From contig NZ_LPNO01000008.1 of the NCBI RefSeq assembly GCF_001952855.1, forward strand, positions 89,264 through 153,263: a DNA stretch of 64,000 nt, in the 5' to 3' direction. A program made the translations under genes and the position numbers. Under the pieces are notes generated by a model. The model saw only the letters and a program-made list of their open reading frames with translations. It had not been told where the DNA came from and searched no databases. Position 1 is the first letter of the stretch, and every line of letters begins with the position of its first letter. Below are positions 1 through 9,014 of this stretch, piece by piece. The stretch is from Pseudomonas sp. ATCC PTA-122608. Its GTDB lineage: Bacteria; Pseudomonadota; Gammaproteobacteria; Pseudomonadales; Pseudomonadaceae.

Positions 1-26
1 GTTTAGGCCAAGCAACCCTATTCATT

Positions 27-56
27 ACGTTGAGGTTTTATTATCACCCTCAACGT
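27..56. repeat. Short inverted repeat upstream of the first gene
   Basis: ACGTTGAGG (27-35) and CCTCAACGT (48-56) form a perfect 9-bp inverted repeat around a 12-nt loop. No T-tract follows on either strand, so it is not an obvious intrinsic terminator. It could be an operator for the gene that starts at 138 or the end of a leftward or rightward transcript. Nothing else is recognisable in positions 1-137. Confidence 0.35.
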
Positions 57-137
57 CTGTCGATGATAATGGCTGATCTCTAGCTGTGCGTCTTTACTCT
101 TGCGTCGTCGAGCTAAAGTGTCTACAAAGGTAACTTT

Positions 138-992
138 ATGAGAGAAAGAGGCGAAACCCTTAAAGAATTACGCGCAGTTATTCAGGAGCAATTGATACTT
201 GTTGACCTGGCGCTCTATGTCATATCTGAGGGACCGGTACTCCGCGATGGACAATGGTTGGCCTGCTGCTTGGAGCCTGATCAAGGGCGCGCTACTGGTG
301 CGGTTGCCATGGGAGCTGGACAATCCCTCAACACCATCCTCAGGAATTCAACTGAGCGCGGTCTTGCGGTCCGTGATCTCTATCCGATTGCACGATCTGT
401 GGTTGAGGGGTTCATCAATGCTGCTTTTTTTACGACGCAGCCTGTTGAAGTCTCTCAACGTGCTTTCAAACACGTACAATACGCTGCTTGGAAGCATAAA
501 AATCGCGTAATAGGCACCGGGGCGTTCATGATGACTCTTGGTGATGGCCCTTCGCCTAAACCGATAGCAGCTAGGCTATTCCCCGAGTTCACCGGCTCAG
601 GGCAAGACTCGTGGTGCTCTCTCAACACACCATCCAAAATCAACTGTATTGGCAAAGTTGTGCGTGCGTCTGGAGGCGCCTTTTTGGGGGCGTATGCAGG
701 AATCTACTCAGTGTCCTCAGAAATCATACATGGTTCTGTCTACGGTATGAGTTACTTCATGAGCGCACACAGAGGTCAGGAGCTGACTCACGAAGCGTTT
801 CAGTTAGCAACAGAGGAGCAAATGGTTGACCTGTTGTCAGCAGTTGGGCACGCCGCCAGCGGTTTTATTGCTGCCTTTGCAAATATTCATCAATTTGGTC
901 CAGTAATTCTTGAGGAACATGACCTATTTAAACGGTTGTTCAAGTGTGCAACTGGAGACGAATGGGTAGGTGGCGATCCACCAGGCGCATAA
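138..992 (+). CDS. DUF5677-like hypothetical protein
   Basis: This 284-residue protein is probably cytoplasmic and helical, with no signal peptide. The start ATG has AAAGGT about 8 bases upstream. Residues 85-98 (ARSVVEGFINAAFF) and 193-203 (SSEIIHGSVYG) resemble the two conserved helices of the DUF5677 group, which has an R-x-x-x-E helix and a later S-x-x-x-H-G motif. That family has no established activity, and I infer the relation from pattern only. The gene lies 190 bp upstream of, and in the same direction as, the large STAND nuclease gene at 1183, so the two may be co-transferred cargo or partners. Base composition is more AT-rich than the chromosomal half of the window, as expected for ICE cargo. 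The coding status is well supported. The function is unknown. Confidence 0.6.
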   Translation: MRERGETLKELRAVIQEQLILVDLALYVISEGPVLRDGQWLACCLEPDQGRATGAVAMGAGQSLNTILRNSTERGLAVRDLYPIARSVVEGFINAAFFTTQPVEVSQRAFKHVQYAAWKHKNRVIGTGAFMMTLGDGPSPKPIAARLFPEFTGSGQDSWCSLNTPSKINCIGKVVRASGGAFLGAYAGIYSVSSEIIHGSVYGMSYFMSAHRGQELTHEAFQLATEEQMVDLLSAVGHAASGFIAAFANIHQFGPVILEEHDLFKRLFKCATGDEWVGGDPPGA

Positions 993-1182
993 TGTACACA
1001 CCGAATCTCTGTCGTATTCTTAATACGCTTAAACAACCTTTATTACCAAATTCTCCCCTTGATCAAAGAGCTTTCAATGGGGGGGATGGTTTTTCGCCAC
1101 ATAGCGTCAGTTGATTTCGAGCTCATTCTGCTTACGTGGAAGCTTTTAATAGTCCCAGAGGCACACCTACCTTTAGGCGAGT

Positions 1183-4100
1183 TTGAACATAAGGTATGAT
1201 CTCAGGGCAGAGGACGATTATTACGACGGATCGATAATGGAAGTAGATTTAAGGCCAGAAATGGAGCGTGGTTCGAGCCCTGCCTCGCGAGGGGCGGCCG
1301 GCGCTTATATAGAAGGAGAACTTGGCGCTCTCTATCTACTTGCCCTGCTAACGGGCAATCGGGCACCAGGCATGCCAGACGCGCGGGTGATAAGGGTCCG
1401 ATTTCAAGGCACTGAGCACGGGTTTAAGTTGGATGACCTGATCGCTTTCGGCGTGGGGCCAGCTGGCGACTCCATCCTTGAAATACAGTCGAAGCGGGAT
1501 ATTACATTCTCGCCGGGGGACAGCGTCTATCAAGACGTCGCCTCCCAGATAGCTCGCAGTGTGGTGAGTTCGGCTCCGGCGGATCGGCACATTCTGGGCA
1601 TTGCCACGCAGCGAACCAGTCGTAAGATTTCCGGCGCTTATCAGGATGTTCTCAAATGGGCGCGGACAATGGAGAGTGCGAAGGCGTTCTTTACCCGTCT
1701 AGCCGCCAAGGGCATAGCAAGCAAGGATATGCGCGAATTTGTCGCGACGACTAGAAAGCACCTGATCGCGGGTGGTGTCGCTGATGAAGATGATGCGATT
1801 TGGCGGCTATTGCGTCGGATTCTTATACTTGAGTTTGATTTCGAAGCGACGTCACCGATCACCCGAACTTATGGGTACGCGCTCGCACGGATGGCACTAA
1901 GCGACGAGGATGTCGGTCGTGCTGAGGCGCTATGGAGTCGGCTGGTCGACTTATCGATTAAGACCGGTACTACCGGCGGTGTAGTCGATCGTACGGCACT
2001 CGGCATGAATCTCGCCGAGGCGGGCTTCAGGCTTGCTGGTGGCCGTGAATATGACACCGCGCGCGCCAGACTTACCGAGCTTGCGCATAATACGCTTTCA
2101 CATATTGGTACAAACGTGGCGGGGGTAACCTTGCCGCGACTTGAAGCAGTCGCTGCAGTCGATGATGCCTGTGAGGGACATCGCTTTGTCGAGGTCCGCG
2201 GGGATCCCGGTGTTGGCAAGTCCTGGGTACTTCGCCATCTTGCCGAGCGTGTCGCAAGCCATTCACCGATCATTGTTCTCGACCGGGACTCAACCCCCCC
2301 GGGTGGATGGCTGCCGTTTTCAAATGCACTCGGCATCCCTGGATCGGCGGTCGAGTTTCTCACCGATCTGGCCGCAAGCGGGGGCGCGATTCTCTTCATC
2401 GATGGCCTGGATATGTTCGACGATGTAGGGCGTCAGCGTACTATCACCGAGCTCATTAGGTCTGCGAGCTCGATCCCGGACTTCAAGATAATCACCACCA
2501 CGCGCACGACCGGCAATGTGGATGTCGATATCTGGCTTGACGATCAGATCGTCAGCTCAATGGGGGGCGTGTGCACGATACAGGTCGAGCCGCTCTCGGA
2601 TGATGAAGTCGCAACCCTGGCCGATCAAACACCAGATCTCCGATCGCTTTTGGCCCCCAGGCATCCCGCCGCCGGACTTGCCAGAAACTTGTATCGACTG
2701 TCTCGACTGCTGAAGGTGCCTAGCTCTACCGGAATCCGTACCGAGGCCGCAATGGCCCGTTTCTGGTGGGAGCGTGCGGACGGCGCGCCTGTAACCGATA
2801 TTCGAGCTGCGCAGAGGCTGATGGCAGCGCTCGCCGCCAGCGTCCTGGAAGGTGAAGGAGGGCTTGAAGTTGCCGAAGATTCGGCGGCGCGTTCGCATTT
2901 GCTAGGAGCCTTTACGGTCAGGGAAACACAGCGCGATCGCCTCGACTTCTATCATGACGTGCTGCGTGACTGGGCGATAGGCAGTTATATCGCCGAGAGC
3001 CCTCAGCGTTTGGCCGCAATCGACTTGAGTGGGCCGGTCTCACCGCGCATAGCACGCGGTGTCGAGTTCGCCGCACGCCTCTCACTCGAGTCCGGTGCAG
3101 ATTACAGCGCGTGGATCCAGCTGATCGGAAAGCTCTCGGTCCCCGGGGCGCATGGTTCATGGCGACGTCAGGCAATCCTTGCCCTATCGCGTTCGGAGGC
3201 CGCATACGAGCTGCTCGAAAAGTGCAGCGCCGGATTGCTTGCTGACGACGGGGTTCTCTTTGTCGAATTATGTACGACGATTGCAGCGGTCGAGACAGTA
3301 GCGACGGCCGACCTGATGACGATGCCAGAAGGTACCAAGGTTGATCTGCCGCGCTCTTATCGGATCGATGTCACCGGGTCCGCTTTCAATGTACTGCGCT
3401 GGGTGCTGGTGCATGCGGCCGAGATCTCGATATCGGCGATCGGCGCAGTGATCGAACTGGTTAAGATACAGATTTATCTCCTCAAGCATCTTCAGCCGTT
3501 CGCCATCCAAACGGCAGTCATGCTGTTTGCTTGGCTGCGACAGCTCGACGTTGGCGGTGCCGAGGTTACCATCCCGGGTAGGCTGAATCGTGGGAGGACA
3601 GAGAGCGACGGGCGAAGCCGCATGATTGAGCAACTTCGCATGGTCGCTTTCTTACTCGGCGAATTCGCGCCTGATGAGCTTAAGGCCTATCTCAGGGAGG
3701 TAGGCAATGATCAGGATCGCTACAAAGTCGATGATATCCGGCAGTATTCCAAAGTGATCGCGCCGGTTGCGCCTGCCGAACTGGCGGAGCTCGTGTTAGC
3801 GAGTTTGCTTCAGCCACAGAGGCGGCACCGCCACCATGATCGCGCAATGGAGCAGGCTTTCACGTTCGCCGACAACAACTACTTGCCCGCATCGCCGGCG
3901 CAGCCTCCGTTTCTGGATCTATTGGAGTCCGCACCCTCGGAGGGGTTAAAGTTGATCCGAACGCTGGTTGCGGAAGCGATTGCATTCAGCGCCGATGCAT
4001 GCGCGTCGATAGATCCAGGCTTCACCGTCGATTTTGGCCGTGGTCCTCGCTTCTTTCCTCGGGCCGACAGCTATCTCTGGTCGCGGGATCAATGCCGTGA

Positions 4101-6372
4101 ATATTCGGCGGCCTCAGGGCTCAAGTCGCTTGAAGCCTGGAGTCAGCAGAGGCTAGATGATGGCGCCCCGGTCGATGAAGTGCTCACCGATATCCTCGGG
4201 CCTGAGGGCAGTTGCGCGGCGTACCTCCTTGTTGCGGTTGATGTGCTGCTGTCACATTTCGATATTGCACGGGACGCGTTGGCGCCGTTGATAGCGGATC
4301 CAGAGCTGCTTGCTACCGACAGGATGCGCCGGGACCATGACCAGTTCGGATTGGGGATTGATCAGTTCGCGATCGGGAAAGAGCCAAATGCGAAAGTCAG
4401 GCTCGCCGACTTGAATAGCCGTCTGTCCCGTCGAGCGACCTTATTCGACGTGGTGCACCTTTATCTGCAAGATGATCCCGTAGCGAATCGTCTGCGCGAG
4501 CAGCTGAGTGCTGCGATCTTGAGCCTTGACCCGATTGAGTCCTACTCAAACTATAGTGACTCCCGACTCATTGCACGGATTGCCCACAATAGACTCCAGC
4601 GATCGAACTGGAGCGACATCGGGGACGGAAGACTTAGCTATCAGTCTCCTCCTGACGAAGCTGCACATCTTGAGGCGATGGAGAAGCAACGTAGCGCATT
4701 AATGCTCTCTAGCGAGATCAAATCGCGCATCGATCTGGCATTTGATGGCAATGGCGAACACGCTACCGCAGCGACAGCGCGCGATGCGGCCAGCTATGCA
4801 AACGGCGACTTTCCCGACGATAGCGATACCGACTACCTCAAGTCTCGTTCAACCCGACTGATCACGACCGCGTTGCTGGTGGCTCGCGATGGTGATGATG
4901 CCTTGCTTGCCGCCAAGGAAATTTGGGTTCGTCAGGTTGTCGCTATTGCACTACAAGAGCAATCCGATCGCCGACGCGGATCAGAGGATACGCTGCGCTT
5001 TAATCGGCCGGCGATTGCCATTCTTACACTGATATATCTCTGGGCCCGGCAGGGGAGTGATACGGATCGGAACGCGCTGATCCGGCTTGCGGCGCGCGAG
5101 GATCGCAGCGCGTTTCCGGCATTCTCAGTCGGATGCGGGCGAATTTTCGAAGTCGGGCCCCTGCTTATCAAAGCAGCAATGCGCGCGGCGTTCGCAGGGA
5201 TGACTTGGCGCTGGAAGCGCTACGATGAGGAGGACGAGGAAGAGCATGCGTGCTTCGTCGCAGAGCGGGCTGCGGCGGTGGACTCAGCTGTCGCTGCTGA
5301 GATCGCCTGGATGGAGGGGGATGCTGAGCCTCTATGGCCGGCTTGGCCCGAGGAGCGGCCGCTCTTGGCGCGAGGCTCGCGTATCCGAGTTTCAGGGCTC
5401 GTCCACTCGGTAGGGCCCGGGGAGGATGAGGCGATGAATTCTCCGGTTGTTGAGCAGTCATCGATTATCCATGTCGACAGCCAGGCGGCAGCGCAATGGC
5501 TGGCAATGGTCCAAGCTGCTTCCAAGTATGCAATCGATTGGAGGCAGGAGCTGGTCGAAGCCTATGTCGACTGGACCTCACGGATAAACGGGCTCGGCCT
5601 CCCAGTAGACATCGAAATCGATCGCGAACCACACGATTGGAATCGGCACTACTATGCACTGTTCGCCGAGCGGCTGCTTGACGCTGCCGATACATCGTTT
5701 GAAACTGATTTAAAGCTCGTAATTGATCTGCCGGACCACTCGTTTTGCAACGTCGCGCAGTCTGTTATCCACTCTGCAGACGCGCTCTATTTCAATGATC
5801 CGAAACGTCCGGCCGCACGGCATGTCGAACTACGTGTCCACTTGGCGCAACGGGTGATGCTACTCCACAGGTGGCAATATGCCGGAGATCCGACCTCCTC
5901 ACGGATCGATAGGGAGAGCGGCGGGATTTTCGCAAAGATAATGTTGAACACCTACGATCTGTTCAACGGGACTTATAGCTATCTGCCGCCCGTGCTATTC
6001 GACCGCGTCGATCCGCTACTTCCAGCAATGAGACAGCTGCTGCCAGGTGGCCCGACGGCATTTGTGGCGCGGTGCACGATGAATCTGCTCCTGGTTGCTC
6101 CGCGCGAGCGTCATCTCGACTTTCTGCTCGAGGCGACTGAAGTATGGTTTGATCGCACGGAGTCTCCCGGACTGTGGGTCGACGAGGGTCTCGGAGGTAG
6201 AGTAGTCCAATGGCTGGAAGCGGCGATGAACCAGGAGCCAGGTTTGCTAGCGCCTGCGCATCCATTGCGTGCTCGTATCGACCGTGCACTCGGGAGGCTA
6301 GTAGGGGTTGGTGTTGCCGTAGCCCATGACCTCGAATTGAAGGTTGAAGCTGCGGGGGCGCAAAGTAAGTAA
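1183..6372 (+). CDS. STAND-type NTPase with N-terminal PD-(D/E)xK-like nuclease domain (candidate antiphage protein)
   Basis: This very large protein has 1729 residues from the TTG at 1183, which follows TAGGCGAG. ATG starts at 1237 and at 1261 (the latter after AAGG) are also possible and would lose only residues before the first domain. Residues about 36-150 look like a Cap4/Mrr-type restriction-endonuclease fold: RGAAGAYIEG helix, FQG (74-76), D84/D85 and Q102-S-K104, the D...QxK form of the active site. Residues about 335-560 form a NACHT/STAND NTPase with Walker A GDPGVGKS (340-347) and Walker B AILFIDGLD (402-410). The remaining roughly 1100 residues are helical and repeat-like, the usual place for the sensor in such proteins. 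Nuclease-STAND-sensor order matches the Avs (antiviral STAND) architecture, but I cannot assign a specific Avs class. It sits in the ICE cargo region. The architecture is well supported; the defence role is inferred. Confidence 0.72.
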   Translation: MNIRYDLRAEDDYYDGSIMEVDLRPEMERGSSPASRGAAGAYIEGELGALYLLALLTGNRAPGMPDARVIRVRFQGTEHGFKLDDLIAFGVGPAGDSILEIQSKRDITFSPGDSVYQDVASQIARSVVSSAPADRHILGIATQRTSRKISGAYQDVLKWARTMESAKAFFTRLAAKGIASKDMREFVATTRKHLIAGGVADEDDAIWRLLRRILILEFDFEATSPITRTYGYALARMALSDEDVGRAEALWSRLVDLSIKTGTTGGVVDRTALGMNLAEAGFRLAGGREYDTARARLTELAHNTLSHIGTNVAGVTLPRLEAVAAVDDACEGHRFVEVRGDPGVGKSWVLRHLAERVASHSPIIVLDRDSTPPGGWLPFSNALGIPGSAVEFLTDLAASGGAILFIDGLDMFDDVGRQRTITELIRSASSIPDFKIITTTRTTGNVDVDIWLDDQIVSSMGGVCTIQVEPLSDDEVATLADQTPDLRSLLAPRHPAAGLARNLYRLSRLLKVPSSTGIRTEAAMARFWWERADGAPVTDIRAAQRLMAALAASVLEGEGGLEVAEDSAARSHLLGAFTVRETQRDRLDFYHDVLRDWAIGSYIAESPQRLAAIDLSGPVSPRIARGVEFAARLSLESGADYSAWIQLIGKLSVPGAHGSWRRQAILALSRSEAAYELLEKCSAGLLADDGVLFVELCTTIAAVETVATADLMTMPEGTKVDLPRSYRIDVTGSAFNVLRWVLVHAAEISISAIGAVIELVKIQIYLLKHLQPFAIQTAVMLFAWLRQLDVGGAEVTIPGRLNRGRTESDGRSRMIEQLRMVAFLLGEFAPDELKAYLREVGNDQDRYKVDDIRQYSKVIAPVAPAELAELVLASLLQPQRRHRHHDRAMEQAFTFADNNYLPASPAQPPFLDLLESAPSEGLKLIRTLVAEAIAFSADACASIDPGFTVDFGRGPRFFPRADSYLWSRDQCREYSAASGLKSLEAWSQQRLDDGAPVDEVLTDILGPEGSCAAYLLVAVDVLLSHFDIARDALAPLIADPELLATDRMRRDHDQFGLGIDQFAIGKEPNAKVRLADLNSRLSRRATLFDVVHLYLQDDPVANRLREQLSAAILSLDPIESYSNYSDSRLIARIAHNRLQRSNWSDIGDGRLSYQSPPDEAAHLEAMEKQRSALMLSSEIKSRIDLAFDGNGEHATAATARDAASYANGDFPDDSDTDYLKSRSTRLITTALLVARDGDDALLAAKEIWVRQVVAIALQEQSDRRRGSEDTLRFNRPAIAILTLIYLWARQGSDTDRNALIRLAAREDRSAFPAFSVGCGRIFEVGPLLIKAAMRAAFAGMTWRWKRYDEEDEEEHACFVAERAAAVDSAVAAEIAWMEGDAEPLWPAWPEERPLLARGSRIRVSGLVHSVGPGEDEAMNSPVVEQSSIIHVDSQAAAQWLAMVQAASKYAIDWRQELVEAYVDWTSRINGLGLPVDIEIDREPHDWNRHYYALFAERLLDAADTSFETDLKLVIDLPDHSFCNVAQSVIHSADALYFNDPKRPAARHVELRVHLAQRVMLLHRWQYAGDPTSSRIDRESGGIFAKIMLNTYDLFNGTYSYLPPVLFDRVDPLLPAMRQLLPGGPTAFVARCTMNLLLVAPRERHLDFLLEATEVWFDRTESPGLWVDEGLGGRVVQWLEAAMNQEPGLLAPAHPLRARIDRALGRLVGVGVAVAHDLELKVEAAGAQSK

Positions 6373-6618
6373 CAGTGTAGCTATTGATGATTGTCAAATG
6401 CGCTTCGAACAATATGAGTGGGAGTAAAGCTTGATAGGTACCAATAAATGCCTTCAACCGTATGGGCATTTTAGCGGGAGGAGTCTGCTTTTAACTGTTA
6501 GTCTCCATCTGTAGAAGGTGGGGGGCGAAACGGTTCCCGGTACTGTTAACAGGCACCGCTCAGCGCAGCCGAAAGATCCAAACACAGTTAGCGCGTCATG
6601 ACCAAAATTCAGTTATCC

Positions 6619-7581
6619 CTAAGGCGCGCCGCGGATTATCTGAAGTGCCAGTATCACTCGCTGCCAGAAACTAAGTGTCAACAGTCTGTGACGGTAAATG
6701 GGCAAAGTGCCAAACAGAATAGGCTCAAGATGGTCCGCTTGCTTTTGTAAATACTCCTCAGCCACCTGAGTTGGTGTTTTCAGTCGCTGTGATGCACGAG
6801 AATATTGTTGGAGACGCTCGTATTGCGGGATCCACTCTGGGCCCTTATGACCTTTCACAACACCGTCTACAGGAACGATGAGCCTACCACGAAGGCTTGG
6901 ATCGAAGATGACCCATTCGCCAGACTCTACCGCCGGCTGCTCTACGCGACCGCCCTTCGAGGCGATCAGGTCGCTTCCCCAAAAAACATTTTCGACGGGA
7001 TGCTCAACCCTGATGGATATTGGGTTTGCCCCATACCCCGCGCCCTCACACCAAGAAGTAAGTATGTTTGTGTTTATTTCGAAATGCTCATGCCCGAGGA
7101 ATTCTGCGGCACATGCCATACTCAAAAGCCTGTCGGCATAACCCTGGCTATCCTTTTGGTGAGTGTTGTCGCAAAAGCTACGATGCAAAACAACGGTTTT
7201 TTGATTCCTGCGACGAAAAACAGCTTGCGTGTGTTCATAAATCTCACGCATCTGGCGCACGCCTTCTTGTATTAAGGCTGGGCTGCCAAAATGCTCCATG
7301 AGCACGTCCAAAGCCCCCGCTTTTTGGCCTTCAACGGGTGTCTGTGTCTGGCACTGGTCTGGATGCCAAGGGAAGCGTGATACACCCATGGCTTGGGTTG
7401 CGAGCCATGTGAGGATACCTCGTGGCGCCAATCCCCAAGTGTTCCAATTGACGATGGGCAGTCCACTTTCGCCGGGAGACTCGTGATCACCGTAGGTCAT
7501 CATTTTGTAGATTGCTGGGTGCTGAATTAGGAATCGATCAGAAATCAAAAAACCGTGCGCGTCAGTTCTGAGAGCCGTCAT
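6619..7581 (-). CDS. Hypothetical protein, possible ADP-ribosyltransferase fold
   Basis: This 320-residue protein has no signal peptide or membrane segment and I do not recognise it as a named family. Three spaced motifs suggest an R-S-E type ADP-ribosyltransferase: VVLHRSF (R134), NILTSW (T175-S176) and GEWVIFD (E222). The spacing of about 42 and 46 residues is typical of these enzymes, where Arg binds NAD, the S-T-S-like strand shapes the pocket and Glu is catalytic. The final Glu lacks the second acidic residue two positions earlier (S220-G221-E222), so arginine specificity is not suggested. The gene converges on the STAND gene (246-bp gap) and precedes the transfer operon on the same strand. 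It may be a toxin-like effector or a defence enzyme, but this is inference only. Confidence 0.5.
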   Translation of the reverse strand: MTALRTDAHGFLISDRFLIQHPAIYKMMTYGDHESPGESGLPIVNWNTWGLAPRGILTWLATQAMGVSRFPWHPDQCQTQTPVEGQKAGALDVLMEHFGSPALIQEGVRQMREIYEHTQAVFRRRNQKTVVLHRSFCDNTHQKDSQGYADRLLSMACAAEFLGHEHFEINTNILTSWCEGAGYGANPISIRVEHPVENVFWGSDLIASKGGRVEQPAVESGEWVIFDPSLRGRLIVPVDGVVKGHKGPEWIPQYERLQQYSRASQRLKTPTQVAEEYLQKQADHLEPILFGTLPIYRHRLLTLSFWQRVILALQIIRGAP

Positions 7582-7990
7582 GCAAAAATCCTGGCGAAAG
7601 GTTTTATGTTTATTGATTTATGCATTTACCGCTCTTAATCCAGTTATTGACGTCAACCACTTTCGATCCAAGCTCTTGAGTCCGTCAATGGGTGAGAGAT
7701 GTTAAGAATTCACTGGTAGTAGTCTAGAACCATAAACATTATGTCACTTTTCCGGAAATTACATGCAACTCAGCTATAGCTTTCTACACTCCACTGCTGG
7801 ATGGTAGTTCTGGTAATACCATGGGTGTGAGCTGCCGATCGTAACGACGCGTTTGTACTTCAAAAATACTCGCCACCCCTCTACCAAGATCCCTCAAGCG
7901 CAAAGCCTGTGATTGTCGCCCCGAAATCCAAGAGTAGCTTGATGGCGATGCCCCCGCTGAGGCAGTCCCCCTTACGCGCGGGCGCTACAC
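7582..7990. other. Intergenic region, no gene recognised
   Basis: This 409-bp gap separates the end of the transfer operon from the 6619-7581 gene. I see no ORF with a credible start, no tRNA and no strong terminator. It should contain the promoter of the 6619-7581 gene at its left side and is a plausible insertion junction, because transfer genes that normally continue past the PFL_4697-type gene stop here. Confidence 0.4.
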
Positions 7991-8740
7991 TCAGAGATAC
8001 TTTTTAAAGCTACCTGCGGAGATGCTTACGATAAAGCCCAATATAGTTGCACATGGCAGCAGTATTACGATCGGGCTTACGGTCATCGGGAGGGCGGGAT
8101 AGATGATCCAGGGGGCAACCATCAGTGGCATGATCAGCATCTTGGCCCGATGGTAAATGAACCCCGACTCTCGCCCGGCACCGAACCGTCGAAGGTCACG
8201 ACGTACGAGGCCGTCCACCAAGCCTGTGAACATTGCCACCAGGAACAGGGGGATAGTCAGCGTCAGAATCAAAAGCCTCGCCAGGTAGGTGAGTGCCGCA
8301 TAAAGCGCCGCGAGTCCGTAGTTTTCTATTTGGACGTAGGCTAACCCTAGGTAGTACTGAAGATCTCCACCCTTTGAGCTGTTCATCCTTGCTTGTACGG
8401 ATGAAAGCTTGATCCATTCAATCAACCCCGTTTTCTCGAAACACCATTCGTATACGAACCCAACAATCCAGCGTGCTGTGTGCTCCGGCTCTTGAATCAA
8501 AAGGCTTTGGGTGACCGATTTGGATATCCAGTCGAGCTCGCTATTCAGCATGTCCCGCGAGTGATGCCATCCTTCTTCCGGCCAGAAGAAATACAATCCG
8601 ATCCACTCCGTCACAATGCTGAAGAACAGCGAGATCAGCAGGATGCCGAGTAAGGCGAATGGCAGACCTATGGCTTTACTGAACCAGCCTTTTTCACGGT
8701 AATGCTGCTGGCTTTTGGCGGTTTCAGTCACACTTGCCAT
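7991..8740 (-). CDS. ICE membrane protein, PFL_4697 family (DUF4400, TIGR03747 type)
   Basis: This 249-residue inner-membrane protein has about four hydrophobic segments: residues 25-52, about 140-165, 165-190 and two closely spaced near the C-terminus (205-243). The sequence and its place directly after traD match the DUF4400/TIGR03747 membrane protein of PFGI-1-class elements, a conserved but poorly characterised partner of the coupling protein. It starts 13 bp after the small ORF at 8754-9014 and is the last transfer gene seen in the window. In complete elements more T4SS genes follow in this direction. Here they are replaced by cargo. Confidence 0.85.
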   Translation of the reverse strand: MASVTETAKSQQHYREKGWFSKAIGLPFALLGILLISLFFSIVTEWIGLYFFWPEEGWHHSRDMLNSELDWISKSVTQSLLIQEPEHTARWIVGFVYEWCFEKTGLIEWIKLSSVQARMNSSKGGDLQYYLGLAYVQIENYGLAALYAALTYLARLLILTLTIPLFLVAMFTGLVDGLVRRDLRRFGAGRESGFIYHRAKMLIMPLMVAPWIIYPALPMTVSPIVILLPCATILGFIVSISAGSFKKYL

Positions 8741-8753
8741 GGTGTTCCCCAGA

Positions 8754-9014
8754 TCAGTGAATGGTCATGCATCGGTGTTCAAAACAAACGAGCAGAGGAC
8801 CTGCCACAGGGTCGTCAACCCGTATGGTGCTGGGGTTGGCCCAATGGGGCTTTAGGCCTTTCTGCTGCAGTCGATCAAAGAGTGCGTGTCCGTCGTAGAG
8901 GCCTAGCCTGGCGCAGCCCAGCAGTAACTGGAGCTCACCTGAGATCTCCCTTACGGTGGGTGTCAATGCTCTGAGATTGATAAAGCGCAGCTCCATGCGC
9001 GACGGCCGTCTCAT
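8754..9014 (-). CDS. Small conserved-position ICE protein of unknown function
   Basis: This 86-residue basic protein is encoded between traD and the PFL_4697-type gene. Its ATG overlaps the traD stop by 4 bp (ATGA), which indicates translational coupling and supports a real gene. It has no signal peptide, TM segment or metal-binding motif. I do not recognise the family. Its position suggests a small accessory factor of the coupling protein, but the sequence offers no direct support. Confidence 0.6.
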   Translation of the reverse strand: MRRPSRMELRFINLRALTPTVREISGELQLLLGCARLGLYDGHALFDRLQQKGLKPHWANPSTIRVDDPVAGPLLVCFEHRCMTIH

